Origin: Psychroserpens jangbogonensis
GTDB taxonomy: Bacteria > Bacteroidota > Bacteroidia > Flavobacteriales > Flavobacteriaceae
Length of the DNA stretch: 64,000 bases
Assembly: GCF_000797465.1 (NCBI RefSeq)
Contig: NZ_JSWG01000010.1
Span: 41,700 to 105,699, forward strand
Direction of reading: 5' to 3'
In this document: in pieces, positions 1 to 8,967 of the stretch
Layout of the letters: each line of letters starts with the position of its first letter
Position numbering within the stretch: the first letter of the stretch is position 1
The notes under the pieces: model-generated
The model's input: the letters and a program-made list of their open reading frames with translations, nothing else
Databases searched by the model: none
Told to the model about the DNA's origin: nothing
Translations under genes and position numbers: made by a program

Positions 1-803
1 AAAATTTCAACAACAATTAATTCTGGGTGATGATGCCCTCCATTTTGATATTCACATTCTGTAAAGGCGGTATGCATTTCGGTTGAAGCATAAGTAGAGT
101 AGAGTGCAATATCCCAAGATTCAGTTATTTTTTGTCCTAGAACGTTTAAAGAAAAGTCATCGTTTCTAACAGATTCTCCTATACATATTGCCCCTTTTAT
201 TCCTGAAGAATTAATGTCAATTTTATTTGATTTAGCATACTCTATTAACTTCAATAAAAATGAAGGCACAACAATAAGATACGTTGGTTTAAACTTTAAT
301 ATGGAATCCCATTGAAGCTCCATAACCCCAGCACCTACACGAATAATTCCTGCACCAAGTTGTCTGGCTCCTAAAAAATAAGCCAAACCAGCCATAAACC
401 GTCTATCTATAGTGGTCATTAACTGTATGACATCTTGTTTTTTAACTCCTGCACACCCAAAAGAAATAGCTTCATTATAAGCTAATCTGTCTAAATCTTT
501 ATCGGTTAAGGCAATAGTTACAGGATCTCCTAAAATACCAGATGTTGTTACATAATCTATAATTTCTGTTTTAGGAACACACAGAAAATCATCATTATAA
601 GATTGTAAATCATCCTTTGTTGTAGGTGGTATTTGTGCTAAATCTTCAAGTGTATTTATGTTAGAAATAGAAAGGTTATGAGCTTTGAATAAGCGTTGAT
701 AAAATGGAGAATTCTGATTCACATATTGTAAAACATCTCCAAGTCTTTCTTCTTGAAATGCTTTCACTTTTGCATTCGATTGTTTTTCAATATCTGGAAT
801 CAT
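1..803 (-). CDS. Phenylacetate-CoA ligase-like AMP-forming enzyme (partial, 3' end off window)
   Basis: The first 267 codons are visible; the C-terminus lies beyond the left edge. The translated N-terminus (MIPDIEKQSN) leads into a PaaK-type adenylate-forming fold. It has the nucleotide-binding loop TTSGILGDPV, where the usual Thr after Gly is Ile, and further on a YSTYASTEMH stretch like the adenylation motif of this family. Members activate a carboxylic acid as acyl-AMP and pass it to CoA or a carrier protein. In this operon it may activate an aryl or polyene acid, which is inference from context. The start ATG (801-803) overlaps the TGA stop of the upstream lipoprotein gene (800-802), so the two are translationally coupled. 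Confidence 0.8.
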   Translation of the reverse strand, partial: MIPDIEKQSNAKVKAFQEERLGDVLQYVNQNSPFYQRLFKAHNLSISNINTLEDLAQIPPTTKDDLQSYNDDFLCVPKTEIIDYVTTSGILGDPVTIALTDKDLDRLAYNEAISFGCAGVKKQDVIQLMTTIDRRFMAGLAYFLGARQLGAGIIRVGAGVMELQWDSILKFKPTYLIVVPSFLLKLIEYAKSNKIDINSSGIKGAICIGESVRNDDFSLNVLGQKITESWDIALYSTYASTEMHTAFTECEYQNGGHHHPELIVVEI

Positions 804-2482
804 CGTTTTAGTTTTCGTTCTGATTTCTTTATATATTTTGAAATAAATTCAGCATCAGGACGTGTTGTAATTTCTTTTGTAGATGCTAAATTGAAAGCTT
901 TTAGAGCTTGAATGTAATTTCTGTTTATATAGTAATATTCGCCTGCAAGCTTGTTTGCTTTCCAATACTGAGGGTTTAAACTTACAAGAAGTTTTAAGTC
1001 TTCATCATTTAGTTGAATGTCATTTTCAATTGCATGCTCTATTTTACGTTCTAATACTCTATAGGTTTCATAATTAAGATAGTCATCAGTTTCTAAAAAA
1101 GGATCTTTAGCGATACTAAGACTTTGATTAGAAATTGAGAACTTTGAAGGGTTTCCATCTCTGTTATTAAATACGTCATTCAAATCATACCCTACAAATT
1201 TTCCTAATTGATATGGATTAGAAGAGACCCAAAATTTTAAATCTTCAGGTTGAAAAACAATACCATGATGCGCTAATAATTGGTTAAGTGCTTTCTCATT
1301 TCCATAGCCTATGACCTTGTCACCACTACCGTTTTTGTCTCTTAAGATTGCAACAGCTTCAGTCGGATTTATCTTGTCCTCCCCTGTTAAAAGTTCTTGC
1401 ATTCTATCAAATCTATATTGTGTGTGGCTTTCTATAATCGTCTTTTCATTTCTTCGATCACTTTCATAAGGATCACTTTGAAAATGATTAGAACAAATCA
1501 GCTGATTAGAGTTTTCAACTTCATATACCCCAAAGTTTTTAGGAGATACTTCAATAAGTACTGCTTTTTTATCTTTTGCACTTCCAACAAGAATAGATTC
1601 AGAAACAAAAACTTCACGTTTTGATGCAATGGCAATGGCTTCCTCAATATTAGATGCGTATTGTAGAATTTCTCTTGTTAAGATAGAGATGGGTGTTTTC
1701 GCGATTAATGGAATTTTAGATTTTCCAGCATTTATAGTAACGGTTAATCCTTGGTCATTCATACCAGAAACGACACCAATCATTCCTCCCCAAGTTACGG
1801 ACATAAAATTATGACCTGTGGTTGGCTTAACGAAGGCTATAATTTTGTTTTCAGCAAAGGCATCACCAGCATAAAAGTCAAAATTGCGACCAATAAGTAG
1901 TTTGCCATCTTCGGTTTTGTTCCCCCAAGCAGCGAAAGACGTACAACCAACCAAAGCTAAATCTTGTAGGGCATGACCAATATCGTGCGCACCATGTAAA
2001 TACAGCGAACGTAAATAGGGTGGAGCAATGCTATTAAAATCTGTGGATGCATATTGTGTTAGACCATAAATTTCACTTTTATATTCGTTGGTGACATGTT
2101 TGTACATCTTACGATTGAACCAAGATAGAAACTTTCTTAAGAATTTTTGTTTTCCTTCGGAAGGCACCAAATCGTTGATTTTATCAAAAAACACCCTTTC
2201 TTGTTTATACATTAAATCTTTGGTAAGAACTCCAATAGCATGTCCGCGTTCTAAAGGATCTCCTTCTACATATAATTCCCAAAGCCCTTGTTTATTTTTG
2301 GTCAAAAAATTATTCCCAGCATAAGATGTTGAATCGTTTATAACAACTTTCTCTGGAATATTAGAATTATACTTTGAAATATCTGGATGATCGTTTATAG
2401 ATTTGTTTATGCCACAAGACGTCAAAAGTAATATGCTAAATAACCCAAGAATAATATGTTTTGCTGAACCTGTTTTAAGCAT
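800..2482 (-). CDS. C45-type (acyl-CoA:6-APA acyltransferase-like) Ntn-hydrolase lipoprotein
   Basis: A 560-residue protein with a lipoprotein signal peptide: a hydrophobic stretch then the lipobox LLTSC with Cys23. Peptidase family C45 enzymes self-cleave before a Cys that becomes the nucleophile. Here the likely nucleophile is Cys180 in LVGCTSFAAWG, followed by the conserved GRNFDFY block. The last ~90 residues look like a TPR-type helical pair. Proteins of this kind recur in flexirubin-type clusters, where acyl transfer onto or off the pigment is plausible but not shown here. It lies between the MMPL gene (51 bp upstream) and the ligase gene, which it overlaps by 4 bp. Substrate is unknown. 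Confidence 0.8.
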   Translation of the reverse strand: MLKTGSAKHIILGLFSILLLTSCGINKSINDHPDISKYNSNIPEKVVINDSTSYAGNNFLTKNKQGLWELYVEGDPLERGHAIGVLTKDLMYKQERVFFDKINDLVPSEGKQKFLRKFLSWFNRKMYKHVTNEYKSEIYGLTQYASTDFNSIAPPYLRSLYLHGAHDIGHALQDLALVGCTSFAAWGNKTEDGKLLIGRNFDFYAGDAFAENKIIAFVKPTTGHNFMSVTWGGMIGVVSGMNDQGLTVTINAGKSKIPLIAKTPISILTREILQYASNIEEAIAIASKREVFVSESILVGSAKDKKAVLIEVSPKNFGVYEVENSNQLICSNHFQSDPYESDRRNEKTIIESHTQYRFDRMQELLTGEDKINPTEAVAILRDKNGSGDKVIGYGNEKALNQLLAHHGIVFQPEDLKFWVSSNPYQLGKFVGYDLNDVFNNRDGNPSKFSISNQSLSIAKDPFLETDDYLNYETYRVLERKIEHAIENDIQLNDEDLKLLVSLNPQYWKANKLAGEYYYINRNYIQALKAFNLASTKEITTRPDAEFISKYIKKSERKLKR

Positions 2483-2533
2483 TTGAATACTGCTTTTTAT
2501 AGCATTTATTTAAACATGTTATCATACGACTTT

Positions 2534-4987
2534 CTATAGTTTAGGATTTGAAATAAAGAATTTATATAAAAACGGCTGAATTGTAAAAGAGATAAGCATT
2601 GCCGATGTGATACCTATTATAGATACTAAAGCCAAAGAATGAAGTGCAGGGTGCTTTGCGAATAGCAAGACACCAACACCTAATAATGTTGTAATAACAG
2701 ATAAAATAACTGAAGCCCTATACGTAGCAATAGTTTTAATTTTAAGTTGCGATTGTCTTTGTAAACCGTTAGTTATAAAAATACTGTAATCAATACCCAG
2801 TCCAAAAATGAATGTTGAAATTATGATACTAAAAATATTAAATTCCAGTTTAAAAAATCCCATTAAACCAAGTGTTAATAGCCATGTTGCTAATATCGGT
2901 ATTATTGTAACCAGCGTAAGCCTTATATTTCTATAAAAGCTTAATAAAAGTAATACAATAAGGACTAAACTATATATAATAAGACTGTTAAAATCATTCT
3001 TTAGATTGCCAAGTAGCTCTTCATTCATATTCTGCCTATCAATAACCACTATGTTTTCAGAAGCATTAAAAGTGTCTTTTATTGAAGAAATTTGCTCTTC
3101 ATTTATCTTAACAATTGAAGTAACTGTTACTAGATCATTAGTTGTGGATATAAAATCATCAATCGGTATAGCTGTTAGTTTTGAATACTCCTTTATACTA
3201 AGTGTATTGAATTTTTTATCTAAAAGCTCATAAAACGCATTAAAACTAGTAGGCTTAAAACCTAAAGTGCTTCCGCTCTCTATAAGATGTTTCTTAAGTC
3301 TTACCTTTTTATCATTGGTCCAGAAATTTTCCCAATCTCGGATTTGTTTGTTTTGTGTTTTTGATGAACTGACCAAAGCACCAATAGAATTAAAATCTAG
3401 AATAGAAGCTTCTGATTTAAATATTGAAAGTGTATTCTGAATATCGTCGTTGGTTTGTAATACAGATTCCGTAGTATTACCATAAGCCACGACATAAAGT
3501 GATTTGGATGAAATATTTATTAAGCTGTCTAATTCTAATTCGGCATTATTTAAGGCTGTCGTGGTATAATTAAGTTGTGATAAATCTTTATTAAATACAA
3601 CCTTATTAAAAGTAAATAAACTTGAAATTAAAAGGACACAAAGTACAGCGGTTAAAATTTTATTCTTGTTGAAGTTATAGCCAGCAATAGTATCAATAAA
3701 GGTCGTTTTAACACTCTTTGTACTTAGTTTGGATTTATACACCTGAGGTATAAAAAGTAGCGCGAAAACAGAAGATCCTATAACGCTGATCGCAGCAAAA
3801 ATACCTAAATCTTGTAATGCTTGGGATTCTATAAATAACAAGCATAAAAAGGCTAAAGCAGTAGTTAAACTGCTCATTATAACAGGTTTGCTGATAGTTA
3901 CGTATAATGATTTTGTGGTTTCTTGACTTCGTATGTGTGTAAGTATATGAAGTGAATAATCTAGAGTAACCCCTAAAAGGACAGCACCAATTCCTAACGA
4001 GATTGCTGAAATTTCTGTTCTAATAAGACTTAGAATAGCGATTGCTAACAAAGCACCAAATAGGGTAGGAACAAATAAAATTAACGGAATACTTATCTTT
4101 TTATAAAAGAAAATAAATAGTAGTAGTAAAATAGTCAAGGCAATGCTCAAAGTATATTTAATATCTGTTTTTATTTGCTCAGCATTAGCAACAGCAATTA
4201 AAGGACCACCAAAATAGGTACTTCTTACTTTAGTTTTATAATCACTATTTAAATCGTTTTGTAATTGGTATATTTTTTTCGAAAAAGAGTCATTTTTTTT
4301 TGTGTTTCCAGTATCAAATTTAGGAGTAATGAATAGCAGAATATGTTTTTCATCTTTATGTACGAGGAACCCATCTTTTAGTTTAAAATCATCTACCAAG
4401 CCTAATTGATTGAGTTGTTTTAATCCCAGAAATGACAAGCCTAAAGGATCTTTAACTATACTGTTTTTGGCAATAAATCCAGAAGGCGAGACAAGCGTTT
4501 TATAATTATTTTTTGTAATGGTTTCAATCGAGTCTTTATTGATTTTAGATTCGATTATTTCATAATCACTTTCAGATAAAAAGAGAGGTAAATTGTTATA
4601 AACAAAGTCAATTGTTTCTAAAGCATCTTCGTCTTCAATTTTACCTTTAATAGACGTAATGTAATCAGAATAGTTGTTAGAAATACTATCTGTAAATGCA
4701 GTGGCATAATCAATTAAATCTTCAAATTCTCCGTCTTCCTCTAAGCTGAAATTTACAATGATTTTATCAGAGAAGTTAATGTTCTTCAGTACCCTGTGTA
4801 ATTTCTCATTTTCTTCATTGGCAGGAATCAATTTCGAGATATCTTCATCGAATTTTAGACCTGAAGCAATCCATAATAAGGTTCCTGTTATTGCTAGACT
4901 AATTATAAAAAAATAGATTCTTTTATCGGCTATAGATTTATATATGTTCCAAAAAAAATCACCCATTTGCAGTTTTTTTGTTTGCAA
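2534..4987 (-). CDS. MMPL/RND-family transporter
   Basis: 817 residues with the duplicated RND/MMPL layout. There is one N-terminal membrane helix (about 25-47), a large periplasmic loop to about 270, a five-helix bundle (about 275-440), a second helix and loop, and a final bundle (about 665-810). The conserved GIGAVLLGVTLDYSLHIL and FGLGIDYSIFIT segments are the paired helix-4 Asp motifs (GxxxDY) that carry protons in this family. MMPL exporters move lipids or polyketides across the inner membrane. In a pigment operon it most likely moves the polyene or its precursor towards the outer membrane. Its start overlaps the end of the GT2 gene by 29 bp. Confidence 0.85.
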   Translation of the reverse strand: MQTKKLQMGDFFWNIYKSIADKRIYFFIISLAITGTLLWIASGLKFDEDISKLIPANEENEKLHRVLKNINFSDKIIVNFSLEEDGEFEDLIDYATAFTDSISNNYSDYITSIKGKIEDEDALETIDFVYNNLPLFLSESDYEIIESKINKDSIETITKNNYKTLVSPSGFIAKNSIVKDPLGLSFLGLKQLNQLGLVDDFKLKDGFLVHKDEKHILLFITPKFDTGNTKKNDSFSKKIYQLQNDLNSDYKTKVRSTYFGGPLIAVANAEQIKTDIKYTLSIALTILLLLFIFFYKKISIPLILFVPTLFGALLAIAILSLIRTEISAISLGIGAVLLGVTLDYSLHILTHIRSQETTKSLYVTISKPVIMSSLTTALAFLCLLFIESQALQDLGIFAAISVIGSSVFALLFIPQVYKSKLSTKSVKTTFIDTIAGYNFNKNKILTAVLCVLLISSLFTFNKVVFNKDLSQLNYTTTALNNAELELDSLINISSKSLYVVAYGNTTESVLQTNDDIQNTLSIFKSEASILDFNSIGALVSSSKTQNKQIRDWENFWTNDKKVRLKKHLIESGSTLGFKPTSFNAFYELLDKKFNTLSIKEYSKLTAIPIDDFISTTNDLVTVTSIVKINEEQISSIKDTFNASENIVVIDRQNMNEELLGNLKNDFNSLIIYSLVLIVLLLLSFYRNIRLTLVTIIPILATWLLTLGLMGFFKLEFNIFSIIISTFIFGLGIDYSIFITNGLQRQSQLKIKTIATYRASVILSVITTLLGVGVLLFAKHPALHSLALVSIIGITSAMLISFTIQPFLYKFFISNPKL

Positions 4988-6152
4988 TTGAAAACACTAA
5001 ATAACCTAATAAACCAAATACTAAGGCACCTAGAGTTGAAAGTGTTATACTGCCTATGAGATACGTTTTTAAATGCTGTGTAATTTCAAAGTTTTCACTA
5101 ATTGTTTCTATAGAATAATTGGCCTCAGTTCCTAACATAAGATTACCAACTTGAATACTAAAAAAAAGTATAAAAGGTATAAAAGGAGGAAAGCTTATAT
5201 TAGAAAAAGCAAAAGCGATGACTATATTGAGTCGAAATAAAACAGCCAAAAAAAGTACAATTACAGTTTGAAAACCCCAAAGTGGCGACAAGCCAATAAA
5301 AATTCCTAAAGCAATGGATAAGGCCTTCTTTTTTGGAGAATCCTGATTTCTCAATACATCTTCAACTAAAAATCGTTTAATTCTTTTTTTTTTAAACCTA
5401 CGATATAAATTTCGAGGTGTTATGTAAAATAGACGAACCAAAAGAAACCAAGTATATAGAACAACCATTCGAGAAATATCCATAAACGGCCTAAAGTGCG
5501 ATACGCGTTCTTCAGGATCATATAAAACATTAATTGGTACATGTTTCATTTCAGTTCCATTCCAAAAGGATTTGACAATAGCCTCAATTTCGAATTCAAA
5601 TTTTTTGGTCGATTTCATAAACCTTATCCCATCCATTTCCTTAATAGGATATAGCCTAAAACCAGATTGCGAGTCATTTAATCGTAAGCCGGTAGCTGCA
5701 TACATCCAAAACGTAGAAACTCGATTTCCTTTTGCACTTTTTGCAAAAACATCGGCTTCATTCATATTACGATCGCCTATAATAAGAATGTTTTTGTTTT
5801 CTGAAACTAGTAGCGCATCAATAAAATTTGGAATATCCTTTGGGAAGTGTTGCCCATCTGTATCTAAAGTAATGGCATACTCATACCCAAGTGAAATAGC
5901 ATGTTTAAATCCTATTTTTAAGGCTGTTCCTTTTCCTGTATTCCCAGGTTTATGTATTTGTTCAATGTTCGGATATTCATTAAGAATAGCTGAGGTGCTA
6001 TCTGTAGAACCATCACTTACAACAATAAGATCTGCGGTAAGTTCTAAGATACCATCAATAACACGCCTCAGAGTTTTATGGTTGTTATATGTCGGAATGA
6101 TGACACAGCACTTTAGCTGTTTCATTTTAGATTGAATTGTTCCTTCTGACAT
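4959..6152 (-). CDS. Glycosyltransferase family 2 fused to DUF2062
   Basis: 397 residues. Residues ~10-240 are a GT-A family 2 glycosyltransferase of the dolichol-phosphate-mannose-synthase type, with VIIPTYNNHKTL, VVSDGSTDST and the metal-binding DTDGQH. Residues ~270-390 are a DUF2062 membrane domain with several hydrophobic helices (ALGIFIGLSPLWGFQ). The fusion recurs in Bacteroidota pigment clusters. It may add a sugar or act on a lipid carrier; the acceptor is unknown. An alternative start, MKQLKC, lies nine codons in (6125) and aligns better with the GT fold. It overlaps the MMPL gene by 29 bp. Confidence 0.85.
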   Translation of the reverse strand: MSEGTIQSKMKQLKCCVIIPTYNNHKTLRRVIDGILELTADLIVVSDGSTDSTSAILNEYPNIEQIHKPGNTGKGTALKIGFKHAISLGYEYAITLDTDGQHFPKDIPNFIDALLVSENKNILIIGDRNMNEADVFAKSAKGNRVSTFWMYAATGLRLNDSQSGFRLYPIKEMDGIRFMKSTKKFEFEIEAIVKSFWNGTEMKHVPINVLYDPEERVSHFRPFMDISRMVVLYTWFLLVRLFYITPRNLYRRFKKKRIKRFLVEDVLRNQDSPKKKALSIALGIFIGLSPLWGFQTVIVLFLAVLFRLNIVIAFAFSNISFPPFIPFILFFSIQVGNLMLGTEANYSIETISENFEITQHLKTYLIGSITLSTLGALVFGLLGYLVFSIANKKTANG

Positions 6153-6172
6153 ATTATAAATTTACTCTTGCG

Positions 6173-6553
6173 CTATTGATTAGGATGTTTTACAAAAGTA
6201 ACATTACATTTTAAAATAGAACGACCGTCTCTAAAAGAAGTATGGTTTTTTATTTTGAATCCTTCGGCTTGAGGACTTATCTCGATAGTAAAGGTTAAAA
6301 TATTTTCAATAGTTGGATCCACTACGGTTAAAAATTTCACATGAGATAAGCGCTGCATAAGAAGTGTTTCTCCTAAATGGATTTCAAGACAGTTTTTTAA
6401 TATTTGAAGCATTGCAACACCTGGGGTTACTGGGTTTTTAGGAAAATGACCCTCAAATATTCGGTGTTCCTCATTGATTTTTACTAAGGCTATAACGGTT
6501 TGGTCGTCTTCACTTTTTAAATCTAAAACTTCATAAAAATCATCTAATAACAT
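6173..6553 (-). CDS. ApeI/FabZ-type 3-hydroxyacyl-ACP dehydratase
   Basis: A 126-residue single hotdog domain. The segment EGHFPKNPVTPGVAMLQ carries the FabZ/FabA-like His and the PxxPG helix start. In aryl-polyene synthases a small dehydratase of this size pairs with a second one to make the trans double bond after ketoreduction; the second hotdog here is the gene at 13681-14127. Spacing is tight: 5 bp from the LolA gene upstream and 20 bp to the GT2 gene downstream. Pathway assignment is from family and context. Confidence 0.8.
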   Translation of the reverse strand: MLLDDFYEVLDLKSEDDQTVIALVKINEEHRIFEGHFPKNPVTPGVAMLQILKNCLEIHLGETLLMQRLSHVKFLTVVDPTIENILTFTIEISPQAEGFKIKNHTSFRDGRSILKCNVTFVKHPNQ

Positions 6554-6558
6554 GGCAA

Positions 6559-7191
6559 TTAATGTTTAAAAGTATCGTCTGAAATTTTAGTGTTTAATTG
6601 TTTGTTTTTAAAGATAATGAGCGTAAAATCATCATTTGGCTCAATCAATTTAATTTCTTCAACTTCAGTTGATATTTTGGAAAACTTTAATTCAAATTTT
6701 GCAATGAATCGTCTTAGCTTTTTTTCCTTCGGAATAAATTCTACTTGATAACCAGTTTCAGTTTTAAAATATGAGATATCAAATTGTTCGTCATCAAACA
6801 TATCGCCTTTGATACTGTTAACGATAAGAGAGTTTAAGCTTTTAAAAAGTTTATTAGATTTTAAATTGAGTGTTTCTTTTTTACCCTCATTAGTTACATA
6901 GAGCTTATCACTTTTAAATAACGCAGTATTTTTATAAGGTTCTGTATATTCCCATTTCACCAAATTGGGCGATTTAAATGCCAATTTTCCTTCAGAAACA
7001 ATAGCGTTATCCATAATGCTAAGGTGTTTCTCTTGCGTAAAGTCACTCAATATACTTTGTGTGCTATTCGCTTTATTAATCACTTTTGTTTTTAAGTTTT
7101 TCTGCTCATTAATGCTTAATTCAACTTGAGCATTCATTGATGAAAGGCTAAAAATATACAAAAGTAATATGTGGTAATATTTAAATCTCAT
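6559..7191 (-). CDS. LolA-like outer-membrane lipoprotein/lipid carrier
   Basis: 210 residues with an N-terminal signal peptide ending near SSMNA (residue ~21) and no lipobox, so it should be periplasmic. The rest matches the LolA half-barrel pattern: LSDFTQEKHLSIMDNAIVSEGKLAFKSP, then KWEYTEPYKNTALF. LolA proteins shield acyl chains while crossing the periplasm. Within a pigment operon with an MMPL exporter, it may carry the hydrophobic pigment or its lipid anchor. That role is inference. The gene overlaps the deacetylase gene by 11 bp. Confidence 0.75.
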   Translation of the reverse strand: MRFKYYHILLLYIFSLSSMNAQVELSINEQKNLKTKVINKANSTQSILSDFTQEKHLSIMDNAIVSEGKLAFKSPNLVKWEYTEPYKNTALFKSDKLYVTNEGKKETLNLKSNKLFKSLNSLIVNSIKGDMFDDEQFDISYFKTETGYQVEFIPKEKKLRRFIAKFELKFSKISTEVEEIKLIEPNDDFTLIIFKNKQLNTKISDDTFKH

Positions 7192-7948
7192 TTAGTAATT
7201 CATTTACTGTAACAGCTTCAAATTGATGCTGTTTTAGGTGAAGCAATAAACGTTCCAATATATACAAGGTATTTGGTTGTGTATCGTGAAGCAAGATAAT
7301 ACCACCTGGTGAAAGATGCTTTATAATTCGTTTTAAAACTAAATCTTTATTTTTTAATGCTGTATCAAAAGATCGATTGCTCCATCCTATAACTCTGTGT
7401 TCTGTCTCTTTTATCGCTTTAGCAATATTAGGTGTAGTGACACCAAAAGGTGGTCTAAATAGACTTGGAGTGTCATTTGTAAGTTCTTTTATAATCGCAT
7501 CTGTTTTTTGGATTTCTTCTAGCCATTTTGAAACAGATGAAAAATCGATAAAATTACCATGGGAATACGAATGATTTCCAATAGAATGTCCTCTTGCTGA
7601 GATTTCTTTTAAAACTTCTGGATTGGATTTAATATGTTTTCCAATACAGAAAAAAGTGGCTTTAGTATGAAAACGATCTAAAAGATCTAAAATAGAATAG
7701 GTGAACTCTGGATGTGGACCATCATCGAATGTAATAGCTATTTTATTTGAGGTCAATGATTTGTTAGACGTAAATGAAGTTAGAAAGAAATTACAAGGCA
7801 TAGAAAAAGAACCTATAATTGTTGCTAATAGCCAAAGTGTAATAGGTGCAGAAATCCAAAACCAAGAAATACTAAACAACATACAACAAGCTACAATAAC
7901 AAGTGTTGCTGAGCTAGTAGTAATAGTTATGGTCTTGAAATTTAGCAT
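7181..7948 (-). CDS. Polysaccharide deacetylase (NodB) family protein
   Basis: 255 residues. One or two membrane helices occupy residues ~8-50, followed by a NodB catalytic domain. All landmark motifs are present: ITFDDGPHPEF (catalytic and metal Asp), GNHSYSHG (HxxxH metal pair), RPPFGV and LLHDT. The enzyme should therefore be an active metal-dependent carbohydrate esterase facing the periplasm. NodB-like genes recur in Bacteroidota aryl-polyene/flexirubin clusters, but their substrate there is not known to me. It overlaps its neighbours by 11 bp downstream and 7 bp upstream. Confidence 0.82.
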   Translation of the reverse strand: MLNFKTITITTSSATLVIVACCMLFSISWFWISAPITLWLLATIIGSFSMPCNFFLTSFTSNKSLTSNKIAITFDDGPHPEFTYSILDLLDRFHTKATFFCIGKHIKSNPEVLKEISARGHSIGNHSYSHGNFIDFSSVSKWLEEIQKTDAIIKELTNDTPSLFRPPFGVTTPNIAKAIKETEHRVIGWSNRSFDTALKNKDLVLKRIIKHLSPGGIILLHDTQPNTLYILERLLLHLKQHQFEAVTVNELLNEI

Positions 7949-8967
7949 GTTTTAAGTAAAATAAAACTATGATCTTTACCTTTAAATTGATTGTAAAGTA
8001 AAACAGTTTTAATGGATTTGTTTTGTCTTGAATTTTTCAGAACGTCTTTTGGGATGTGTTGTTTTTGAAGCACCTTAGTTCCTAGCCAAAATGCAAACGC
8101 AGAAGCTGTGTGAAACTCACCTATCAAGTGTTTGTATTCAATTTGAACGGCATGAGGAAATAGGGAAGTAGCAGTAAGTTCATAATACGCATCATAAGCA
8201 TCACCATTATTACCAAGTATAATAGCATCAATGGAATTGGCATCCATATCATTGACTGCTAAAAAAGCTTCTAATTTTAGAATTATTTCTTCTTTTGATG
8301 CTTCAAGTATTGTGGTTATAGCTTGTAATTTGATAGCATTTACTTTCTTTTCAGAAGATAACACAGCAAATGTAGCTCCTTCACTAAAAGGGACTTTGAT
8401 GCCTTTACTTTCCTTGGCTTCCATCATTTGGACATATTCCACAAATTCAGTACCCAATTCATCAACACCACCTACTAAAATATGCTTTGCTTCCTGTTGT
8501 TGTATTAGTAATTGGGCATCTATTAAAGTAGATTCAAAAGATAAATTCCCATGTGTATATGTGTTGTTAAAAGCATTGCATTTTAATCCTAATGCTATTT
8601 GTGCACAAACAGTATTATGGGTAGATTGAATAAAGGAAGTCGGAGTAAGATAGGCTTCATTATTTGTGATGATACTGTTTAAAAACTTTTCTGTATCTGT
8701 AATACAACCCATTCCAGTACCCGTAATAATCGCATCTGGTTGATTTAATTCAGCAATTTGTAAAGCCTTATTTGCTGTGACAACCCCCATTTTTACTGCT
8801 GTCTGCATTCGTCTCGCTGCAATAGGAGCTATAAAATCTTTAAAATTTGGATAGATGGCTTGTGTTTTCTTTGTATTGTGTGCAATGACATCTAATAAGA
8901 AATCTTCAGAAGCAAATGTATTTTGAGCTGAAATTGAAACTGCGCTATGTATATAACAGTTTCTCAT
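7942..8967 (-). CDS. Ketosynthase-like chain-length factor (no active-site Cys)
   Basis: 341 residues with a degenerate thiolase fold typical of the non-catalytic partner of a ketosynthase. Aligning by eye with FabF-type enzymes, the GL at 127-128 puts His139 where the catalytic Cys should be (NNTYTHGNLSF instead of xTACxSG). The usual HGTxT and second His motifs are also not recognisable. Known aryl-polyene systems use a KS:CLF heterodimer (ApeO:ApeC). This gene overlaps the intact KS gene at 8964 by 4 bp, which fits co-translation of the two subunits. Call: CLF-like subunit, by motif loss and context. Confidence 0.75.
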   Translation of the reverse strand: MRNCYIHSAVSISAQNTFASEDFLLDVIAHNTKKTQAIYPNFKDFIAPIAARRMQTAVKMGVVTANKALQIAELNQPDAIITGTGMGCITDTEKFLNSIITNNEAYLTPTSFIQSTHNTVCAQIALGLKCNAFNNTYTHGNLSFESTLIDAQLLIQQQEAKHILVGGVDELGTEFVEYVQMMEAKESKGIKVPFSEGATFAVLSSEKKVNAIKLQAITTILEASKEEIILKLEAFLAVNDMDANSIDAIILGNNGDAYDAYYELTATSLFPHAVQIEYKHLIGEFHTASAFAFWLGTKVLQKQHIPKDVLKNSRQNKSIKTVLLYNQFKGKDHSFILLKTC